Below are positions 21,328 through 36,300 of a stretch of DNA of 64,000 nucleotides, in pieces. This stretch comes from Malurus cyaneus samueli (Eukaryota > Chordata > Aves > Passeriformes > Maluridae), in assembly GCA_009741485.1 (NCBI GenBank), contig CM019228.1:1-64000 (forward strand), in the 5' to 3' direction. The notes beneath the pieces are model-generated. The model saw only the letters and a program-made list of their open reading frames with translations. It was not told the origin of the DNA and searched no databases. Each line of letters begins with the position of its first letter. Positions within the stretch are counted from its first letter, which is position 1. The translations under genes and the position numbers were made by a program.

Positions 21328-24300
21328 CTGCAAAGAGACCAAAACGCAAAGACGAGGTGAGCGGCAATAGGTGCTGTCCCAGGGGGAGGGCGTAGCAGCA
21401 GCCGGAGCAGCGGGGGAGCATTCCCACCCCAGCTGAGCCCCGGGGAGTGAAGGCAAGTGAGATATCACTGCTCCTTGTCATGTTGTCGCTATCGCCTCTC
21501 ACTGCAGGAGGGATGCTTCCTCCAGAGGGTATTGCCGTGCCTGGCCAGGATTTCTCACATCAGCCAGGAGACACCAGTAGCTGGAGGCGGATGGTGAGGC
21601 GCCACCTCTTCCATGCCGGATCCCGGGGCAGATGCACCTCCTGGTACTGTGGGTGAGTAGGGTCAAGGCTCTGTGGACTCACAGCCGGACACACTGTGCA
21701 CAACTCTCCTTCTTGTAATAGGGCACGGGAAGAATGGAGACCCCACCTATCCGTTAATGATCTGGGGTGTGTGCTGCTGATCCTGGGCTCAGAAAAACAA
21801 CCCGAGCCCGGCAGGGCCCCGGGAACCTTCTGGTCTCAGGTGCGTGTTTTCTGCTCTGAACTGGGGGGTTGCGAATTGTCTGAGCAGGTCCCGTGGTCAG
21901 GAGGACTCCTGCCTACGGAAATGTCACTCTCGATAGCTTTGGAAATTCACCTCGAAAAGTGGCCTGATTTAATGATTGCTATTACACCCTTAGGTCACCA
22001 GTAAATAAACCCTGGAAGTGCCACTTAGTTGTGAATGAATAGCTGGTTGTAAACATCCCCTGCAACAAAATTTTTGCGGTCTTTTCAGAGGGAAGAAACT
22101 GCCGGAAATCTCATCCTCAGAAAGTAAGTCGTAACTCTGGGAAAACATCTTTAAAACTATTTTCTGTCTGCTTCCACATATATCCAGCTAAAAATCCAAT
22201 GACAACAAAACCAACGGGGAGCAAATCGGGCCATACTAGGATAAACAAAAGAGCATCAACTGTGTATTTTTAATGAAGTGAAATGATCATCCCTCCACAA
22301 TATTTTTGTTGTCTATTTAAAATTACAAATTCTTCTAGCGAACGGTGTGGGGAGCTCCGGTTGGAATCACACCTGCCTCTTTGGCTTCCAGACATCGGGA
22401 ATTGACATCCCATCGGGGGCTCGTCATTTGTGTCGACAGGCAGGGTAGAAGGGGCTGCAGCTCAACAGAGCGCTGATTTCCTTCATTGTGCTTTTTGAAA
22501 TTAGCATAGGGACTCACCATCTGACCATCTCATGGCATCATCTAAAGGGCTGTGTATTCCCTTCCACGGGATGGCCTCCGAAGGATACCCGGGATCCATC
22601 CTCCGCTCGTGGTCGTCGTAGCGCCAGTACAGATTGTCCTTAAAGAAATAAGTCTTGTCATTGTGAGCCCAGGAGAAAGCGGCGTCGATTCCTCCCGGGG
22701 GCAGGCCAAAGTCTGAGATGGGCCGTGGGTACCCTTCTTCCACGTTGTTGTCTTTGAAGACCCAGTATCTGTCTCCTGTGGAAAGGAAATGAGCACAAAA
22801 CAAAATTGTATTTGTTTCACAGCCTAAACCAGTATTTCTTCACAGATGAGCTAATATTTAATGTACTGTGGTGACAAAGACTCAGGGCTGAGCTCTGGGT
22901 ATTTAAGGATCAGAATAGGAAGGGGTCAGCCCACAGGGGAACCTCTAGCTTCAAATAGTTGCTTTTTCATGTCAGGCCGTCCACGGACGTAGCCCTGCTT
23001 TGCTGCTGAAAGCGTGACTGTCCCGGGACACAAATACACTGACAGTGTCAGTACAGTTGCCACTCCTATGTATTTGATGGAGGCTTTTGATTTTCTGCCC
23101 CTTGGATTTCTGCCTGATATCCAAAGAAACAAAGTTACAGGCAGCTTTCCTGGGCAAACTGGGTGCTTTCTGCCTGGCATTCGGCCCCTGAGAAGCCAAA
23201 TGTAGTCCACTTTGGAGGAGAAAGCATCGCTTTCTAGAGCCAGATGAACTGAGAGACCTGCGCATTATTAGGGATAGGAGGATGCACGGGGACCGACCGC
23301 ATAAAGCCCATTGGAGCGGCTCACTGCTCTTCAAGGGTCTTATGCAGCCACCCCCTCGGTCTGACCCCGGGCAGCAGAGAATAGTCAATATGAGGGTTTT
23401 CCCCAATAAAAATGAAGCATGACGGGACTGGACCCTGGTCTGTGTGAGAGCAAGAAAATGAACCCAGATGTCTCAATTTCTCCATAATTCACTAACCACT
23501 GGGACAGTATTTCTTCTTCTACAACACCACATTGGAAACCTGCAGTGTCCTTTTATGTATTGCATAGCCTATTGTAAGGAACAGACATCTTCCTCCCTTG
23601 GTTTCCTGGAATATCTGAAGAGTCCCTTAAGCGCGTGCCCATGTATCGGCGGCGGGACCCTAGAGGCCGAGGTAATTTGTGTGCTTTGGTTTCTGTCCGG
23701 GGATCGATGAAACAGTGGTGGAGGGAGAAAATTACATGTATGTTATAGCTGGACAGAAAATACTAAGTTTATGCTGGGAGCTAAGCAGGACTAAGACACA
23801 TGGACAGTGCATGACCACAGAGTGTTCTGCTCGGAAGGAACAAGATGCCAGCTGTGTTACATCTGGAATTCCAGCCTCCTGAGGAGCTGGGAGGAGTCTC
23901 TGGACTTGAGCTCCTGGTTGTCTGTTCATCCCCAGCAGTGGGAGGAGGGAGGGAAGGCAGCAAATGAGGACGGCTGCGGTCTGCAGACCTGACTGAGAGG
24001 GTCCGGTGCCCGGCGGAAGGGCTGGTAGGCTCTAGCTGGCCCCGTTGCCCCTGGGAAAACAGAGGAGGGCAGGCTGTCTGAGGCAGCCGGACGCGCGTGG
24101 CAGAGCCTACCATATGCTGTTCTCTGGGGAGATGGGGGGCTCGGTGTGGCTCCGCAGGGCTCGGCGTGCCAGCGATCCGAGAGGGCTCCGGCTATACTTG
24201 GAAAGGCTTCTGCAAGCTTAGGGGCTTGTGTGGGACGTAAACCGCCTCTCTGCCCTGTCTGGGGGAACTGAAACCAAATTATCGCTTCCGGAACTGCTCG

Positions 24301-27300
24301 GTTCAGTACTTCTGCGACCGATGATTACCCTCCATTTCAAAAGCAACGGTCAGGAGACAAAATGCAATTTCCACACAGGAAAAATGGAGGGCTGGGATGC
24401 ATTTAGTGCTTCAAGTGCACAACCTCGGTGAAACGAGAGTCGGTGCCTGCTTGGATCTTGGGTGACATTGAGTGCATGGGAGGCATCTAACCGGCGTGGC
24501 TGGATGGTCTGTGGGGGACTCGGACAATTGTACAGAAACCAAGAGCTAAAGTGTTCCTCCACCTCTTCTGAAAAAAAATTGGCAGGTTTTTTTTTTTTAA
24601 ATAAGAAGAGAGGTTTGTACCACTTATTTTAAGAAAAAAAATACGTTAACAGAAATGTAATTATGAAAACCCAAGGTCTTCTGCTTAGCTTTTATCCCCT
24701 CTCTGACGACTTCTTTTCTCACGAATAAATACTAGAAAGAGAGGAGGTCAAAGGAGGAACACAACACACGTGAGCGTGTGTAGGGGCGGTTCCTACTTGT
24801 GTTTCGTTCTTGAAAAGCTCCAATTTTAGTTACATTTGGCTGAACTTTATGTTCAATGACATTTCCCTCATTTTCTGAAGAATGTAACCGCTATCTTTTG
24901 CTTGCCCTTCCTGCCAGTTCGTTTCTCCCGGCCTCGCGCATCAGTAACGGGCCTCAGACCTGCCCTCGAGATGCTTAGCATCTGGCAGCGGTGTCTCCTG
25001 CCTGGCACCGGGCTCTACACCTCCGGCACCATGTTTGCACTCACCTTTGAAGAAGACGATCTTGTGGTCGCTGGTTCTCTCGTAAACTGCGTCCAGATTG
25101 TCCAGGTTGAGAGGTAAGCCCCGCCAGAAACGGTGGATCTGAGCCGGCTGGAGGGAGACCAAGTGCTTATTGCGAGTCAGTCTCCAGAAGTACTTGCCTG
25201 GAGGGACAGACTGGACATTACTGAACCACGCTCGACCCACCTTCGCCGGGGGGTGAGTGCCGGGTGGGTGGCGGCAGGAAGCAAAGTGTGTGAGATGGGA
25301 GCCATGAATTAGAGCCATCCTGCTTTCCAGCAGCAGCTGAGACCGCTGTCTATTTCTGCCAGTCATTGGAAGAAATTCCCTTTTTTTTAAAATTAAAATA
25401 ATCTTCCGGACATTGCGCTGGCGTCGTTATACTCCCCGCCGCAGCGTGGGACTGCGCCGCTGAGCCCGGGAGGGAGAGAGGAGCCTTTCATCTCCTCCCT
25501 ATCCGCACGGGACCTCGTGCGAGCCGGTGGGACTGGAGACAACAGCCTTAAGCGAGGGCGTCCAAAAAAACATCCCCGATCCTCCTTCCTGGGACCAGCC
25601 ACAGCTTCCCGAACACAGGTTGTCCAGTGGCTTTCACGTTTGGAAATGTCTGGGACGTTACAATGAAACAGAAATATCACAGGGGATCTTTTGTAATGAA
25701 GAAAGGGAGTAGGAAAATAGAGGAGAAGGGAACCATCTGAATAAATGTGGAAGGGTTGAGGTGTGGAAGGAGGCACAATTAAGGGCTTTGATATCATCTA
25801 GAGGTGCAGGATACTAAGGGGGGACCGCAGTCCTGCAGAGCTTCCAGCAGCTTCTAGTACTGGAGGGGCTAGCAGACACCTGCAGCAGCATTGACCCAGC
25901 TAGTAAAGAGTTTTGGAAATTTCTCAAATATTTTAGATAATGGAAAAGAAAACAGATTTATCCTTCGTGGGAAGGATGACAAACCTTTTCCTGCTAAAGC
26001 AGCATAACGTGGGATTTCCTAAAGGGTCTTAATGGTTTTCAGAAGCAACTCCAAACACAGCTCTGCACTGGCTCTGGGATTCTCAGCCTGCGTTTTTGCA
26101 GTACATTTCGTGCCACATTTTCTCCAGAGAGCTCACAGAGTGACATGAACCAGAGCAAGATGTTTAAAAGGCAGCTCTCAACTTTGTCTTACATTGCTTA
26201 TTGCCTGTTAGAAATTATTGCACACTATTTGAGTCCGGTCTTGCGTGGATTTCCGAGGAGAGATAAGCGACGGAAACCAAAGATGCGTCTTCAGATTTCT
26301 ATTCCCTGCGCACTCGGCTCTTTCTCGAGAGCTGGCAGATTGTGACACCAACTTTTAAAATTTTATGGAAATTGGATCTTGGCCTGATAATGCAGGAGGC
26401 AAAATTCTAACACTTTTTAACATCTGCAGAGAGGCAGTTTTATTTTAATTATAAGGATTAATATCATATTCTTGTTTTTCTGCTCCAATTTGCATATTTG
26501 CTCTATTTTACTGAAATATCAATAAATAATACATTCCATATGGAAGACATGGCCATAATTACAGAATCTTTTTAAGAATGTAAAAAAACCTGACGATTCA
26601 GATTTGGTGGCCATTTGACATCAATTGAAACATATGTAATGAAATAAAGATGATCTCTGCATCTGTAATAAGCAAGGCACTAGACAAAGAGATGCCTCCC
26701 CGGGTCTGCGGGAGCAGCTCGCAATCCCCAGCCAGCTCATCCTCACCACCCACCCCAGTCAGTCCCACACGACGCTGCCTCTGCTGCCATCACACCGAAG
26801 CCGCCGCGGGCTGACGTGGGCACGGAACCCCGGCGCTCACCTTTGAAGAAGAAAGCCTCTCCGCGGATCTGGGCCGCTGCATCGAAATGCGTGTTGCATC
26901 TGTCGGGTATGTCCCGCCTGAGCCTGCGGAGAGATGCCCAGGTAAGCGGGGCCTGGGCAAGCAGTGAGGGGCTGTGACCCCCAGTGCCTCCTATCCCACG
27001 GACTGAATCACCCCTGCTCCCGGAGATGACTACAGGCTGTGCCCACCCATCGCTTCTCCCGCTCGAGAGCAGCCACGGGCGAGGGGATTTCCAAGGCGAG
27101 CTCAGGCAGCCCTCAGCCTGAAGACAGCTCGGGCTGACACCCCTGGGCCACTAGACGCCGTTGTTGGGACTCGAGCGAGGACACGCTCTACATCCGCCAG
27201 CTCGTGTAGCCGGTGAGGGCCGAGCCGGCTTTCCGCTCCCAGTGGCACGGTGCGGCTCGGCCGGCTGCCCCGTGGCAGCGTGACGTGCGGAAAACGGCCT

Positions 27301-30300
27301 AGCGGCCTCTCGCTCCGACCGCTCGGGATGCTACTGCTCCAGGGCTGAGCTCCAAAGTGCTGGTGGGAGGTGACAGAGCCGCAAAGCAGAAAGCAGCTGA
27401 GCCTAAACAGAGGGACTCGGAGGAGCCATGTGATACTCGGAGAAAAATACCCGGTCAAAGCCACCTGGGAGCTTTAACGAGGTTGGTGAGGTAGGCACAG
27501 AGCACAAAGGACCAAGCCCCACATAAGAAATGACGACTGATGGAGGAACAAAGAGAGGATGCTGGGAAGATGCACAGAAAAGCTGCTGTGGGTGACAGGG
27601 AAACATAAATCTATTTGGCTGATAGAAAAATTGTGCTGGGCTGCCAGCACCAGCTTCACAACCTTTTGTGGCCACAAAATAGCATACATGGAGGCAAAAC
27701 CCATCCACCTTCCCAGCATACAAGGCAGGAACAAGGGGTCGGCACAAAAAAGTTTCCCGCCGCTCCTGCTGCCGGTGTGAGACGGTGGGCCTCCCGCAAC
27801 AGCAGGAGAAAGACTCTCAAATTTCTAGGTCCAAACAAGGCCACAAGAAGCCTGCTGGACAAATGCCATTAGAAGCTATACAGGGAGAAATGCAACCAAT
27901 GGCATTCAGCATGTTCAAACAAAAGGAGCGTGAGGTGAAGGCGATCTGCTCCGTCTCTGCCGCTCTCGCTCCGGTGTCTGGCAAAAATGTGTGTGACCAT
28001 CACCTCCCTTTTATTCAGTGTCCTTTTATTCAGCGTCCCTACTTCTCTTAACTGTCCTGCTGTCCTACATGTCAACATGTACTCATGAGCCACATCCAGC
28101 ACTTCCCTTAATGAGGCCCTGCTGGTCGCTTGATGACACTCAGGGTAAGCAGCCCTTTGCCAATGCTAACCTGCATTGCAGTCAGTCTATCGGTCCAATA
28201 TTCACCTCCTCAGGTACATTAGGGAGTTGCTCACCGTGGAATGATTTAGGTAAGTTATGCTTGCGCATTTCATTTCATACCGCCGAGGAAGTGTGATTAA
28301 AATTGCGGCAAGCATGAATTTAACTAAGGCTGTTGGTGACAAATTTCCACTGATATGAATGAAAAATTTGAGTCTTGGAAAAATATTACGGGTCCAGAGA
28401 GAAATAGCAAAGACAGAGTGAGCAGGCAAGATACTGATGAAGCAGAGCTTCATGACTACTCATCCTTTGCAGGAGAGGAAGGAATTTGACTTACGGGATG
28501 GTGGAACGGTTCTCTGGCAGCTCCGGTAGGATCGGATGGTCATCTGTTTGGCTTACTTCGGCCTTGGCCGTGGGGGACACAGATTCCCTGACTCCTGCGT
28601 CAAAAAGAAGAAGTAATGGGGAACACCGTCCTCCCCACTGGCTCCGCTCACCCCAGAAAACAGCTATTCCTCTATGTCCTGCCATGGCAGGAACGGGTTA
28701 TAGCCACGCGATTGACACAAACTTACCATAGAGTTGCCAGATCCGGACTTTGTCCTCGTAAGGCAGGTCGTACTTCAGAGGATCCCCCACCGGACCTTGG
28801 TAGTAGGGTCTCATGATAGACTCTATAGCAGAGATGTGGGTCAAGCCAATGGCGTGGCCAAACTCATGCACTGCTACGGCAAACAGGTCCATCCCGTGAG
28901 CATCTGGAGATAAAGACATAATTGAAATAACAGTGCTGACAGTAACTGGGGGATTTGGGTAGGCTGTAAGGGCTGTAAGAGACAGTGTTGGATAAACGGG
29001 AAAGAAGAGTTCTGGAACAGGTAAACTTTTAAAAAAGATACTTTTTTCCAGTCAGAGGCTGGAGCGTATCACATGAAAATGGAAAGCGAGCCAGACTTCA
29101 GCCTACACCAGCCCGAGTGTCATCCCTCTTATGTCCAGATGGCCGTTTGCACATGAGAAAAAGCTAGACAAAGGGCTGAGACAGCAACCACATCACAGCC
29201 ATCTGCTGACGGGCAATGCGGTAGCCGGGCCAGAGCCGTCGCTCCCTGCATCTCACGCCCGCCACAGCTGCTGACGCAGCCTTTGCGTTGCCAATACCAG
29301 ATTTTCTGCAGCCACTAGCTGGGAGCTCATTGCATCCCGTGACTGTGAGCCAAGCCACGTGCCGAGGAACTGGGGAGCGCCAGCGGTGCCCGTTTGCCCG
29401 AGGCGTTCCGCGAGGCTTTCCCCGCCTGGCCTCGCACACTGCCGCTCCGGCCAAATCCGTCCCTCGGCCTTCCCGTATGCACACAAACGCGGGAATATTC
29501 ATCTGCTCGTCGGCCACCAACCCGTCTCGCTGCTGCCCTGGCACGGGTAGGTGACCGTGTCCAGCTTGCTTTTAGAGGATTTACCCATCTTCTCCTGTTA
29601 TGCACCTTGTGCTGGCAAGTCTGTGGCTCTGATGTCCGCTCCCTTGGGCAAACACTTTGATCCCCACATACAATTCTGGCCATTAAGGAGGGAGACATTG
29701 CTGAACATCAATACCTCCGTCAATGACTTTTTTCCCTCAGTCTGGGCTATCTCTATTTTATGCCCTTCCCCCAAATTTCCTTCTTCGCAATCCAGTCCCC
29801 AGTGCCTCACACCACACCCATGTACCGACCAATACAGTCCAATCCTATCCTCTCTGGAGCTTGAGACACTCACGTAAGGGGTTAATGCTCACTTCCAAAC
29901 ATACGCCGCTGCTACCAAAGCAAAGGAGGTGCTGCTCCCGGGAGCTGTATGGGACTGATCCTGCTCGGTGCATTCCCACCGCCCAGCTCCAGACGGGCTG
30001 GGCCACGTGTCGGTACCATTTCTGCCCCTCTCTGCACGACAATATCCTGCAGAGCAGTACTGGAGGGCAGCAATGATTTTAAGTGTGGTTCTTATAAAGA
30101 TCATGATGCCAAGTATTGTAATAAAGAGGCAGTGAGGTGGAAAAGGTCTCTGTGGAGCTCAGGGGAGCATCACATGCCCTGAGAATGGTTGGAGACGAAG
30201 GAGATGGTGCACGAAAGTGGCCACGGCTGATCCCACACACTCCGTAGTGTTCTCACGAGGCTTGGGGGGTCAGAGCAGGGAGATATTTTTTGCTGAATTT

Positions 30301-33300
30301 TACCTTTTCTTCATGGCTATTATTTACACTGTCTGTAATCAGCCAAATTTTTTATAACCTGTGCTGTTTTTCCTGGCACTAGGAGAGAACAAAACACATG
30401 CTCTCTGACATTTTAATGCCAGACTGACAACCTGGGGCATATTTTTATATCACCTACCGAGCTGTTGTTCTTGAGTCAGTAGGGAAAACAAAATAAATAA
30501 AAGATGAAGCTCAGGCAGCACCAAGATCTTCAAAATAGAGGGCAGCTTTTCACTGTCAGGCTCATCCCCTCATCCCTCGGTAGTGCTCGGAGGGAACACC
30601 ATCCCGGAGCCCGCTCCTTCACTCAAGTTTGTTTCACAATAAGCATCCCAGTCCACCAGCTGCGAAACTGACTCCATCGCTAACACATCCCTGTGGCGAG
30701 CTATTGATCACAGCACTTGCCTCCGCCCTGTAGGTCTGCAGATCAAAACTGCTGCTTTTTTTTCCCTTCCCGATAAGAGCAGCCAGGTGGGGTTGCGCAG
30801 CAGCATGAAACAAAGGAGCAGGTCGTAATCCTGAGGGATTGGCCTGTCCAGACCTTTAACCTCCGCCTCGAGACCTCCTCAGGCACCCCAGGTGAATCAT
30901 GCTGCCCGCGAGCATTCGGGGGGGATGCGTGGAGGTCAGCGGCTGGGCGGGGAGGAGGTTTTTACCTTGTTTCAGAGAAGACAATTAGATTTAAACAGAG
31001 TCATCAGGCTGAGGCAGCAGGATCCCGCTGGGAGGTCGGTGGAGGAGGTGGCATGATAAGGAAATTAGCAGCTGGTGGCTGCAGAGAAGACACTCTGTCA
31101 AAACACACCTGACACGAAGGCTGGGGACCTGGTCCCCACTGATGGTTTTGCAGCTGAGAAACTCTTGCTTCTGACAGTCCCTCTGCTCATTAAAACTCTG
31201 CTTTAGCCAGATTAGATGAGGATAAAAAAGAACAGAGCTGCAACTCATAATCATCCTGATGTCAGGTAACAGACAGGAGATGGCAAGAAAAAACTAGGCC
31301 TTTTTCCCAGCAAAGCACAGACCCCATTACAGGTTGGTCAGCTAATAGTATACTTTAAAAATAGGAAACTGGGATGTATGACAGTGAAGCCACCCAAAGT
31401 CAGAGAATACAGACCCCATCCAAGGGCTCCAGCAGCCACATACCCAGCCTGCAGCCTCACAGAAGAGGTGGTAACAGGGGTTGGGCGATGGGGAGCTCTG
31501 CAACTGTTGGCAGGATAAGGAGAAACATGGAGATATCACTGAGGCTTCCAGGAACATAGCGTCCTCAATACGGCCTGGGTTGATTTTGCTAACAAGGCTG
31601 AGAGAGGAATCAGAAGAAGAAGATGGGATCCTGAAGCCTGGGGTGAAGGTGTGTCAGAGGCTAAGCCGCTACAGCTACCAGAGAAGGAAAGGGAAATTGT
31701 GAGCCCTTGTGTTTGGCTGCAGCTCTCCCGCCCTGACCTACCCGATGATCGGAAGGTCCAATACTCGTCATCGTCAAAATGTGTGTCCCCTGCCGTGCGA
31801 TGGTCTCCAGGGAAGAAAGCGTGCGCCACCGTCCCACCAGGCCCGTCAAACGGATAGCCGTCATCGTGATCCGCCTTGGAGAAGTCTATCTGGATATCGG
31901 CATTGTTTCCTGCCACTTCGTGGAAATTCAGCGGGGTGATGTCACTCCAGACCTTCAGGGCGTAGTACATCAGGGCTCGGACAGTGTCATGGCCCAGGTG
32001 GGACTCCTTCGGGAAGGTGCGAACTCTGAAATAAAGGGAGCAAAAAAGAGGATGGATCAGTAGTGTGAAAAAAAAAAACCCACCAGAACTGGCTCCCCAG
32101 GTGCCTGGTGAATCAGATTCTCTGTGAGACCTTCAGAGCTTTTTGCTTCCTGCATAATACAGCTGTGACAGCATCGTTCAGTTCCTACAAGGGTCCCAGC
32201 TCCCTGTGACAGGGGTATTGCATCAACCCTATGGCAGCTCAACACTGACAGGTGACAGTCTGTCTCCCTTGGGTATCTGTCAACCCCAGACATAGGGGAT
32301 GAGGCAGTCCGGGCTTGGGATGGAAGGTCCCCGCAGCAAGATGCCACTGATTAAAGGAGAAAAGCAGGAGGATCACGACCGTTGCGGGTATGGGAGCACA
32401 GAACCGGGGGTGTATGTCCTTCCCCTTGACGGCCACCCCTCCGTGCCCGAATAAATGCACATCTGGGCTCTGGCAGTGGCACATCTCCCCTCGGGGAGCT
32501 CAGGACACCGACAGCAAGGTCGGGTACTGGCTGACAGGCACCACTGTTCCTCTGCCAGCTGGGTCTGCTCCCTCTCCGGCACCCCATGGTCCTAGCATCA
32601 CGGTGTCAAAGACCACAGCTCCGATGAGGTGGCACGAGGGAGTAGACCTTGACCACAGACAGATGAAAACCAGCTCAGTTCTGCACTGAAAGAAAAACAC
32701 CCGGAAATTTAAAAAGCTGAGCTTCCACGGTTCCCCCCGCCCCAGGGAGCTCAAAGGATGTGGAGGCAGGGCACGGCCTTGCTGCTGCACTTCCCCGGGA
32801 CTGCGGGAGAGACGGCGAGCGTTAGGAAGAAATGGAGGTGCCGGCTGTGAACTCCCCTCCTGCAGGGTGTAACCAGAAGCAATAAAGCAAAATCAGCACG
32901 TGAAAAACCGGGCTGTAAACGTGAGGCGCGAGTGGCCGCGGGCAGCTCCGGCATCGATGCCAGCAGAGGGCATTCACAGCATGCCATTCTCTCAGCAGCT
33001 GCCTTTGCACCTGTGGAGAGCACAGGGAAAATAAAGTAATAACAATAACAATCCCATGAAAAGAAGGTTTATATACTGTAATATCCTAGAAACTTTACAT
33101 GGAGATGAGGCACAGAAAACCATCCATTTCTGATCCTGTAATGGGATGCTACTAAGCATCCGTGTCAGCACATCCGTGCTGCACGTCCGAAGTCCCGGCA
33201 GTATCTGCGGCGCCAGTCCAAAGACTGTGCTGCTCGGCCACCACACCCGCCCTGCCGTGCGATGTCGCTCGGGTCGGTCGGGAGCTGCTGGGTCAGGCTG

Positions 33301-36300
33301 TGCACGAGCCTTGGCCCCGCACTGGCTCTGGCAGCTCCCAGAACTTCAGGGCAAGTTTTCTTCTTTTTACCCAAAGGTTTTTCTCCTTTCTGAAATGTGA
33401 AGTTCTTTCTTTTTTCCTCATCAAATCAGGGCTGGGCAACAGGGAGACGGGCTGAGTTTTTATTACACGGATGGCTTTACAACATGAAGCCATCCACGAA
33501 TCAAAATTGTTTCTTAACCGAGCTGAATTATGTTTATGTTTTCTGAAAATAAAGTCTCAAAGGGATCTGCTGGAACATAGACCAAATCTCTACTAAGGCC
33601 ATAGTTTCAACACGTGTCAACAGTAACAGCCATGCTGAGATTTGTTATCGCTCTAGGGGGTGTGCCAGGACCAAAGAGAAACTTATTATTAATAGGGAGA
33701 ACTTTCCGTAAGATCCGTGTGTGTTTTCAGGACAGTTCAAGCACTTCATGCTGCACACTATTCTCAGAGGAACAACCACTGCAGCACAGGGTATTTGAGG
33801 GAGGAAAAATGAGTCCCAAAAAGCGTAAGTTTTGGTAGGACAGGGATCAGTTTGCTTGCCAACTGATAGATGAATTCCTACCTCCAGGACAAGTTTCTTT
33901 TGCTCCACTTGGTGACAGCCTGGGCAAATCGTTTCCTCCTGGTCTCTGCAGTGGCTAGGTCGGGCAGAGAGCAGCGAGGGGTCTTCATCAGCTCCAGGGT
34001 AGCTTCATCTAGGGGTAAAGAAACAAGAAATAATGGAAATGGTGGGTTAAGAAATCCCAGGGACATAAAGAGATGGGAAGTGAAGCACTAAGAATGAACC
34101 AGAAGAGCAGAGGTCCATACCCAGGAGCCCACTGGGGCATGGGACGAGCCCCAGCATTGGTCGTGGTGACATCCGTGGAATACTGAGCCCCCTACAACCC
34201 ACTGTTGCTCCCACCACTGGGCAGCAAATCCTGCTGGAAGCCTGCCTGGGGCCGGCTTTCACAGTATTTGAAAACATATTTTTAAAAATATTCTGTTTTG
34301 TTTTCTCTTGATGAATTTCCCAGTATTCCTCTAGGAAATCCAGAGGCAGGGAGAAACATTCACATGTAAATAAACTCAGCCTCCGTTCAGCTAGGAAGTC
34401 ATTTGAAGAATGGCCATATTCCTTTTTACTTATTTTTTGAAATGAATGAAAGCTTGAAGTGTGTGTTCTCACCAGCTGAAACACAGAAAAGTTTCATTCG
34501 TTCATTTCCCTGCTGACTTTGCCTCTTAAACTCTCTTTTCATGAACAAACCACATCTATGACCTGCCCAGGGCAGCCATCCCTCCCCCTCAGCCCATTTC
34601 CAACACCCTGTCCAGAAATGCAGTTTGAAAGGCCATCCCCGTTCCCGGGCCTCCTGCAGCTTGAGATTCACTGGACGAGAAACAATTGCATGTGCTACAT
34701 TAAGACGAGAGAAAGGAAGTCCCGGGGTCGAGACGCGGCCCCTGCTCCCGGGGACCGGCGGACGGATGCTGGGGTGTTGGGATGGGTGGAGATCTGCCTG
34801 CTAATTAGCTGGTTTCTCCTTAATTGTGTCCTAAGCAGCGGAAGCACGCTGGCCCTGCGGCGGGAGGGTCACGGAGGGGAGCGGAGCGGAGAGATGCCCT
34901 TCCGCAGGCCGTGATAATGCCGGCTTTCTCCTTCCCTCAATGAAGGCTTTGAGAGGAATGACCCGGCCATGTTGGGGAACTCGTGCTGCTTCAGTGCCCT
35001 CGCACTGCTCCCCCACTGGCAGATGTGCCCACCGCACAGATGCCGTTCGCTGTCCCTGCTGGCCAACAGAGCTGCCGGAGCAGGCGATGGGCTCCCGGCT
35101 GGCTGGGCGTGACTAGGGAGCACCTAGTGAGATCCCAGGAGAACCACAAAGAGCCTCCCAGCTCTACGCTCTGTGGGCAGGAGCAAACAGAGTTGGGGCG
35201 ATGCAACGTCATCCTTCTCCCTTGCCTGTCTGTGCCCCAGCTGCAAAGAACCCAAAATATCTACGTATAGAAATTAGGAGCCTTCATCAGGATTTTTGTT
35301 CAATTCACTTTGATGCTGCAGGTAAGACTTTAAACGGGACATCTTTCTCCCTTTTTTCCCTGGTCTTTTTTACTCACTTTTGTTGGGTTTTTTTGTTTCT
35401 TCTTTGGAACACACCAAGACTTGTTTTAAGCACACTGGGAACCCCAAGGGTCTGTGGGTCTGTTGAAATAATTTCTTGCCTCAGGTTCTTGAAAACACAA
35501 GGCAACAGAGCACCTGAGCCATGTAATTACTCTTACAGTTTCAAACTGGGCTGCATGCTCCACCCACACGAGCTTTTCCTGGAGCTTTTCTTGATGCTGC
35601 TCCAGAACACAGTACTGAGTGCCTTCTCCCCGACTGATCTGCAAGGAGCCATCCCTGCCTCCCTCTGCACCAAGTAGAGGAGGGGTCACAAGACACTGAC
35701 CTAGGACTCCCGTGGCCTCAAGCCCCCCGAACCTCTGCATGGCGGTGATGGCCTTGGTGAGCTCTTCTTGCGTCTGCAGCTGCCCCGTCACAGGATCCGG
35801 AGGAGGCAGGTACCCAAATTTTGTCAGCCAGTCCTGTGAAACAAGGCGAAGGGGAAATGTGAGGAGGAAAGGAGGGAAATAACAGACACGGGGAAAGACG
35901 CCCTAGGTCCTCTCCCTACAGTGCACCGATAGCTCGAGGGCATCAGCTTCACAGTTGGACTCGATGATCGCAAGGGTTTTTTACAACTTTAATGAATCTA
36001 GGGGGATTTTTTTTTTTTTTTTAGGAAATACACTCGACCATGAAGTCTCCGAGCCTTCTCTGAGACAAACAGTCATCCAAGACCTGAGGCAAATGACCTC
36101 ATCATTGACACAAAACTGAGTCCCCATCTCCAGCATTTCCACGCTCGCTGGTTTAATCATCTCTCTGACAGTTGCCCTGAAGAATTTAGAGCCAGATGTG
36201 AGTCTCCGTACCACCAGAAAGTAGCAGGGAACTGTGGAATTGCTGGACAGCCTTCTTTCTCAAAGCCTAGGCAAGTAGAGCCACGTGCCAGTGATCCCCT

